This document shows, one piece after another, positions 60,901 through 64,000 of a stretch of DNA of 64,000 nt; position 1 is the stretch's first letter; the number at the start of each line of letters is the position of its first letter. Source of the stretch: Rhytidiadelphus loreus (taxonomy: Eukaryota; Streptophyta; Bryopsida; Hypnales; Hylocomiaceae); contig OX344761.1 in NCBI GenBank assembly GCA_947034895.1, forward strand, positions 78,057,839 through 78,121,838, given 5' to 3'. Under the pieces are notes generated by a model that was not told the origin of the DNA, searched no databases, and saw only the letters and a program-made list of their open reading frames with translations. The translations under genes were made by a program, and so were the position numbers.

Positions 60901-61444
60901 GAAGTCCCCTATTAGTAGTAAAGTGGACATTGGTATATTGTCTCTACTCCCAAGGGAAGAGACTAAAAGCAATGGTTCATAAATCCAATGAAGTTCTAGT
61001 ATTCAATTCGACATGTTAACAACAAAAACAGCATGTTAGGGTCCATCATTCTGAAGAATTTTTATTTATTTTTCTGTTTTATGAAGTTGTGACTTTCGGA
61101 GACATGTTTTTGGATTATACTGACTGAGGATTATATTGAGAATTCTATGGAAAATGACATGAAAACGATGTTACTGTATTTTATGTAGGTTAGAGGCTCT
61201 TGCGATCAGGCTCTTGTTGAATTCGAAGTCCGCTACCTTATTCCCATCTTGATGAGTTGTTGGTGAGTCTATTGTCTGCAGCAACGTGGATATCTGCATG
61301 ACTGGCGACCCACCTTATCAGGTGCATCTGCAGCTGGATCGAAGCTATTGCTTAATAGATCACATTCAAATGCTCAAGATGTTACCTGAAGGACGAACTG
61401 ACAAGCATCCACAGCAACCACCAGAGCCTTTCTTCGGAGCCTGA
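58000..61444 (+). CDS. Divergent E2F/DP-family transcription factor
   Basis: Nine exons with consistent phase: 58000-58215, 58259-58297, 58565-58594, 59015-59075, 59307-59439, 59685-59901, 60016-60084, 60557-60774, 61282-61444; 381 residues. E2F and DP proteins dimerise to control cell-cycle genes. Evidence: the winged-helix recognition motif LRRIYDVVNV (102-111) with VLARTG after it, a leucine-zipper-like stretch RILQKRRLCDTLSKQVAILQ, and a DP-type dimerisation and marked-box end (LHLPFVMLATNPDANVDI, then QVHLQLDRSYCLIDHIQMLK, matching the VxFDFN..PFELHDD..VLK pattern of DP). The DNA-binding motif is E2F-like while the C-terminal half is DP-like. The short exons 58259-58297 and 58565-58594 are the least certain. 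Tandem leader repeats lie directly upstream. Confidence 0.65.
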
Positions 61445-62400
61445 GCGATTTGTGGCTGAGACTGAGGACGTTTGTGGCTACGAGTGTTTTCTGAAAGAGG
61501 TGGCTCTTCCTTTCGATGACCCCCTCCAAGAACACTCGTGGATATCATTTGGCTGAACTGAGATTTGACTTTTTGTGTGCAGTGTAGGCAAGGAATAAAA
61601 TAACTAGTCTCAGAGCGGTTTAGTATAGGCAAAGAGCTCGTCTTGGATTCATTTATGACCCTCTGGGATTTATGCAAAGGAAATGAATTTCGAATTCATG
61701 GCCAGGCATGGCGTAGAGGGTCCTAAATGCATGCATTTGAAAGATGGGTTAGAGACCTGAAGTCAAGAATCAAGACATACCGAGTTGGATAGTGTAGAGA
61801 TTCTGGGACGTGGAATCGTTCGTTCATTTGGTGCTGATTGTGGTTGAGGTGTACGTTCAACTGATCAGCAATAAATAGCCTGCAGGAGCAATCATCCTTG
61901 AGGCTGGTTTCAGTACGTGAGTTAATGCTGTTTCCTGTTAATTCTGTGGTCCTGTCTGAGTTAATTCGTTTATGAGCTATTTTGAAAGAGTCGTCCTTGA
62001 CGGGAAGCCAAGGTTCATGCGACTTCGAAAATGAACAAGTCAGCTTGCCCTGTTCCAAGCCTCATCACCGGATCTAATAATCAGGAAACAACAACCAATG
62101 AGAGTCGAGCAACAAAGGAACTAGTCAACAAAGCATCAAATATATGCGTGCAGCACAGGGACTCATCCAAGGCCTCGGGATTCCAAGCTAAGTGCCGCGG
62201 TCAGTGATTCCGGGTGATAGAGGGCCTGATTCCTGATTCCTGGATGAGTGCCCTGCTTCGTCGTTACCGTGACCTAGGCAACGCGTTTTTTTTCCTGCCG
62301 CACCCTTCCGTCGCCGTCAAATTACAAAGGAGTTTGCTCCACAAAGCTGCTGCTCTCTCTTCTCTGCTTTTGCTCTTTGCTCCACTCTATGTCAGAGATT
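61445..62400. other. Spacer between E2F/DP-like gene and kinase leader
   Basis: The 3' untranslated region of the E2F/DP-like gene, then unassigned sequence. Minus-strand frames at 61366-61677 and 61723-62058 show no motif or splice support. Confidence 0.35.
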
Positions 62401-62418
62401 CCTCTGACAGATCTCCAC

Positions 62419-62815
62419 TAGGAGCTGCTTCGTTGGCTGCGGGGGAATTCGTTGGAAGCGCCGCCGAATTGCGCTTCCGGCTTTGCTATTGTTAGTTCGG
62501 TGCTGGTTTGGTGGTTCGCCGACTGAATTGTCGGTAAGCTGGAGTGATCGGGTGGCTGCCTTCGTTGCTGGGCGATTGGAGTGCGCGCGAGAAGGAGACG
62601 TCGAGCGTCACTTGAATTGCAATTCCGGATTCAGTTGATTGAGTCGGAAGTAACAAGCTTCATCTCGATTGCCCACTAACGGAGCTTCTTCTGAGAGATT
62701 TGTAGGAGCCCTGAGTAAGAGCTGCTTCACTTGCTGCGGGAGACTCGGTTGGAAGCGTTGAAGTAAGCAGCGCGTTTTGCTGGGCGATTGGGGTTCTTGC
62801 GAAGGAGACAGCCGG
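62419..62815 (+). repeat. Duplicated leader block upstream of the kinase gene
   Basis: GAGCTGCTTCGTTGGCTGCG, then TTGGAAGCG, TGCTGGGCGATTGG and GAAGGAGAC, occur at about 62419-62600 and again at about 62717-62815, the second copy with an internal deletion. This is probably 5' untranslated sequence of the kinase gene. Confidence 0.7.
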
Positions 62816-63351
62816 CCGAGGCCCATTGACATCGCATCTCCAGGTAAAGAGCCCAATCACTTGTTTCTGTTTCTGGGGGTGTTGTCGGTGGCTTCCTGTC
62901 CTGTCCTTCCTTTACCCAACTACGAAACTCATTTGACTCGCCTGGTATCTTGACTGTCTGTTGCGAAATTTCTGAATTAGTTTTGGAGTTCAATTTTAGG
63001 ATTGAATCAAGCCCTATTTTTTTCGTTGAGGGCTTCGTTTTAGTGGGATGCTTTGATTGCCTGCTAGTATCAATGTGTGCACTTGCAGGTGTAGGGCGAT
63101 GCATTTGTTATTTAGATTTTGATCATTGTCGACATGACTCTCAAGTTTCACAGAAGTTCCAGTATACATTCTTTTCTCTCAATCTATGCTTTTGTGATTC
63201 CAGCTCTATTGAAAGCCTAATTCTCTCAACATTGTTTAAACAGCAGAGAAGAACGCTTGTAGCACAAGGGCATTGTCGTGTATTTGGGACTGCATACTCA
63301 AGCACTTGTTGTTGGAAGAGTTGGGTTGAAGCTCATACGTACTCTTGCACG

Positions 63352-64000
63352 ATGGGTGAACCAAGTAGTGGCTCAAGCAATCAGGTGACACTTGCAATTG
63401 AAACCCAGCCCGGACCTGCCTCATATTTACCACCGGTTTCTTTTGATCCTAGCGGGAGCTATGTGGAGTGGGTAAGTTGTGGCACTAGTGTTGAGGAAAC
63501 TATCGAAAAGTCCAGGTCTCATTGGAGTCAATTGGGAGATTTTGATTCTAACAATAAAGTGGCAGAAGTGAGCAACGTGGAGCTTTTCAAGACCTTGCAA
63601 GAGCATCCTACTTGGGGTAGTTTCTTCAAAACCTTTGGAGAAGGTGAAGGTAGTTCTGGTGAATTGGTGATGGGTAAGAAGTTTGCTGAGGGTGGGCAAG
63701 CAGAGATCTATGAAGTGCAAGTAAAGTGGTATGATCCAAAAGGGCACAAAGATGATCTAAAAAATTCGTGTGAACATGTCTTGAAGGTGTTCAAGAAGGG
63801 GACTTTCTTGGAGCATTTGCGATCACAGTGGCCGCAAGGAATGTTGCAATTCCATGCAGACAAAATGGATTGCTTGAAGCTTGGATTGCCTTGGCCAATA
63901 AGATTGCATTGTGATGTGCTTGGATTGCCTTGGCCAATAAGATTGCATTGTGATGTGAGGTGCGGAACATTGTTGGAAGATGGGAGGTTTGCTTTTCTAA
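63352..64000 (+). CDS. Protein kinase, seed-free-plant type (5' part, runs off window)
   Basis: Open frame from the ATG at 63352 to the window end, 216 codons, no stop. After a poorly structured N-terminus and LFKTLQEHPTWGSFFKTFGE, the kinase N-lobe begins: MGKKFAEGGQAEIYEVQVKW as glycine-rich loop and HVLKVFKKGTF with the likely ATP-anchoring Lys. The rest of the kinase domain lies outside. This GGQAEIYE-type family is one I associate with bryophytes and lycophytes; substrate unknown. A perfect in-frame 39-bp duplication (63880-63918 and 63919-63957) doubles LGLPWPIRLHCDV inside the domain. The start is chosen because it is the first in-frame ATG after a leader with probable introns (62817-63351). 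Confidence 0.75.
   Translation, partial: MGEPSSGSSNQVTLAIETQPGPASYLPPVSFDPSGSYVEWVSCGTSVEETIEKSRSHWSQLGDFDSNNKVAEVSNVELFKTLQEHPTWGSFFKTFGEGEGSSGELVMGKKFAEGGQAEIYEVQVKWYDPKGHKDDLKNSCEHVLKVFKKGTFLEHLRSQWPQGMLQFHADKMDCLKLGLPWPIRLHCDVLGLPWPIRLHCDVRCGTLLEDGRFAFL
63880..63957 (+). repeat. Perfect 39-bp in-frame tandem duplication in the kinase
   Basis: Two identical copies beginning CTTGGATTGCCTTGGCCAAT. The duplication adds 13 residues to the N-lobe. Confidence 0.97.

Noticed and set aside
61194..61266. Alternative last exon of the E2F/DP-like gene
   Set aside because: It fits the phase but lacks DP similarity; the exon 61282-61444 also fits and carries the expected dimerisation motif.
1..64000. 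CRISPR arrays, rRNA or tRNA genes, bacterial operons
   Set aside because: Repeats found lack unique spacers of CRISPR type; I saw no rRNA or cloverleaf-bearing tRNA sequence, though tRNAs cannot be excluded by eye.

Overview
The window is nuclear DNA of a land plant. Genes are intron-rich with GT..AG splice sites and conserved intron phases. Intergenic DNA is AT-rich and full of small DNA transposons and tandem repeats. Recognised families are plant ones: RABA GTPase, DUF538, FIP37, B3, trihelix, F-box/kelch and E2F/DP. A Kir-type channel gene (rare in plants) and a kinase family I associate with bryophytes and lycophytes suggest a seed-free plant, probably a moss or other bryophyte. That placement is an inference. 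All exon models were built by hand from splice sites, reading phase and comparison of paralogues inside the window.

Layout. 0.35-2.2 kb: 5' part of a Kir-like channel gene (-). 4.1-5.4 kb: RABA/RAB11-type GTPase (-). 7.0-7.5 kb: secreted DUF538 protein (-), preceded by degenerate ~320-bp tandem repeats. 11.5-16.1 kb: a complete 14-exon FIP37 (WTAP-type m6A writer subunit) gene (-). 16-33 kb: accessory DNA with a palindrome-bearing minisatellite interrupted by a 260-bp MITE, a duplicated small Cys-motif gene, a ~2.2-kb inverted-repeat element, a kinase-like pseudogene and a 178-bp tandem repeat. 33.2-40.9 kb: FIP37-like N-terminus joined to three trihelix domains (-). 41.3-47.2 kb: FIP37-like N-terminus joined to two B3 domains (+). 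47-52 kb: repeat-rich DNA with a Stowaway-like MITE. 52.0-54.0 kb: F-box/kelch gene (-). 58.0-61.4 kb: divergent E2F/DP-like factor (+). 63.35 kb to the window end: start of a protein kinase gene (+).

The main result is the FIP37 trio. The canonical FIP37 gene and two chimeras share the same first eight exons, with equal or nearly equal exon lengths and identical phases. One chimera (764 aa) keeps 248 residues aligned with canonical FIP37 and then runs into an AT-hook-like motif and three trihelix domains. The other (678 aa) keeps about 180 FIP37-like residues and then runs into two B3 domains. The chimeras are head-to-head, with start codons about 400 bp apart. If transcribed as modelled, they would be two different DNA-binding proteins carrying the scaffold half of an RNA-methyltransferase subunit. 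This could place the m6A writer, or a decoy of it, at chosen loci. I know of no described family with this architecture. That function is a hypothesis; the exon homology and matching phases are seen directly.
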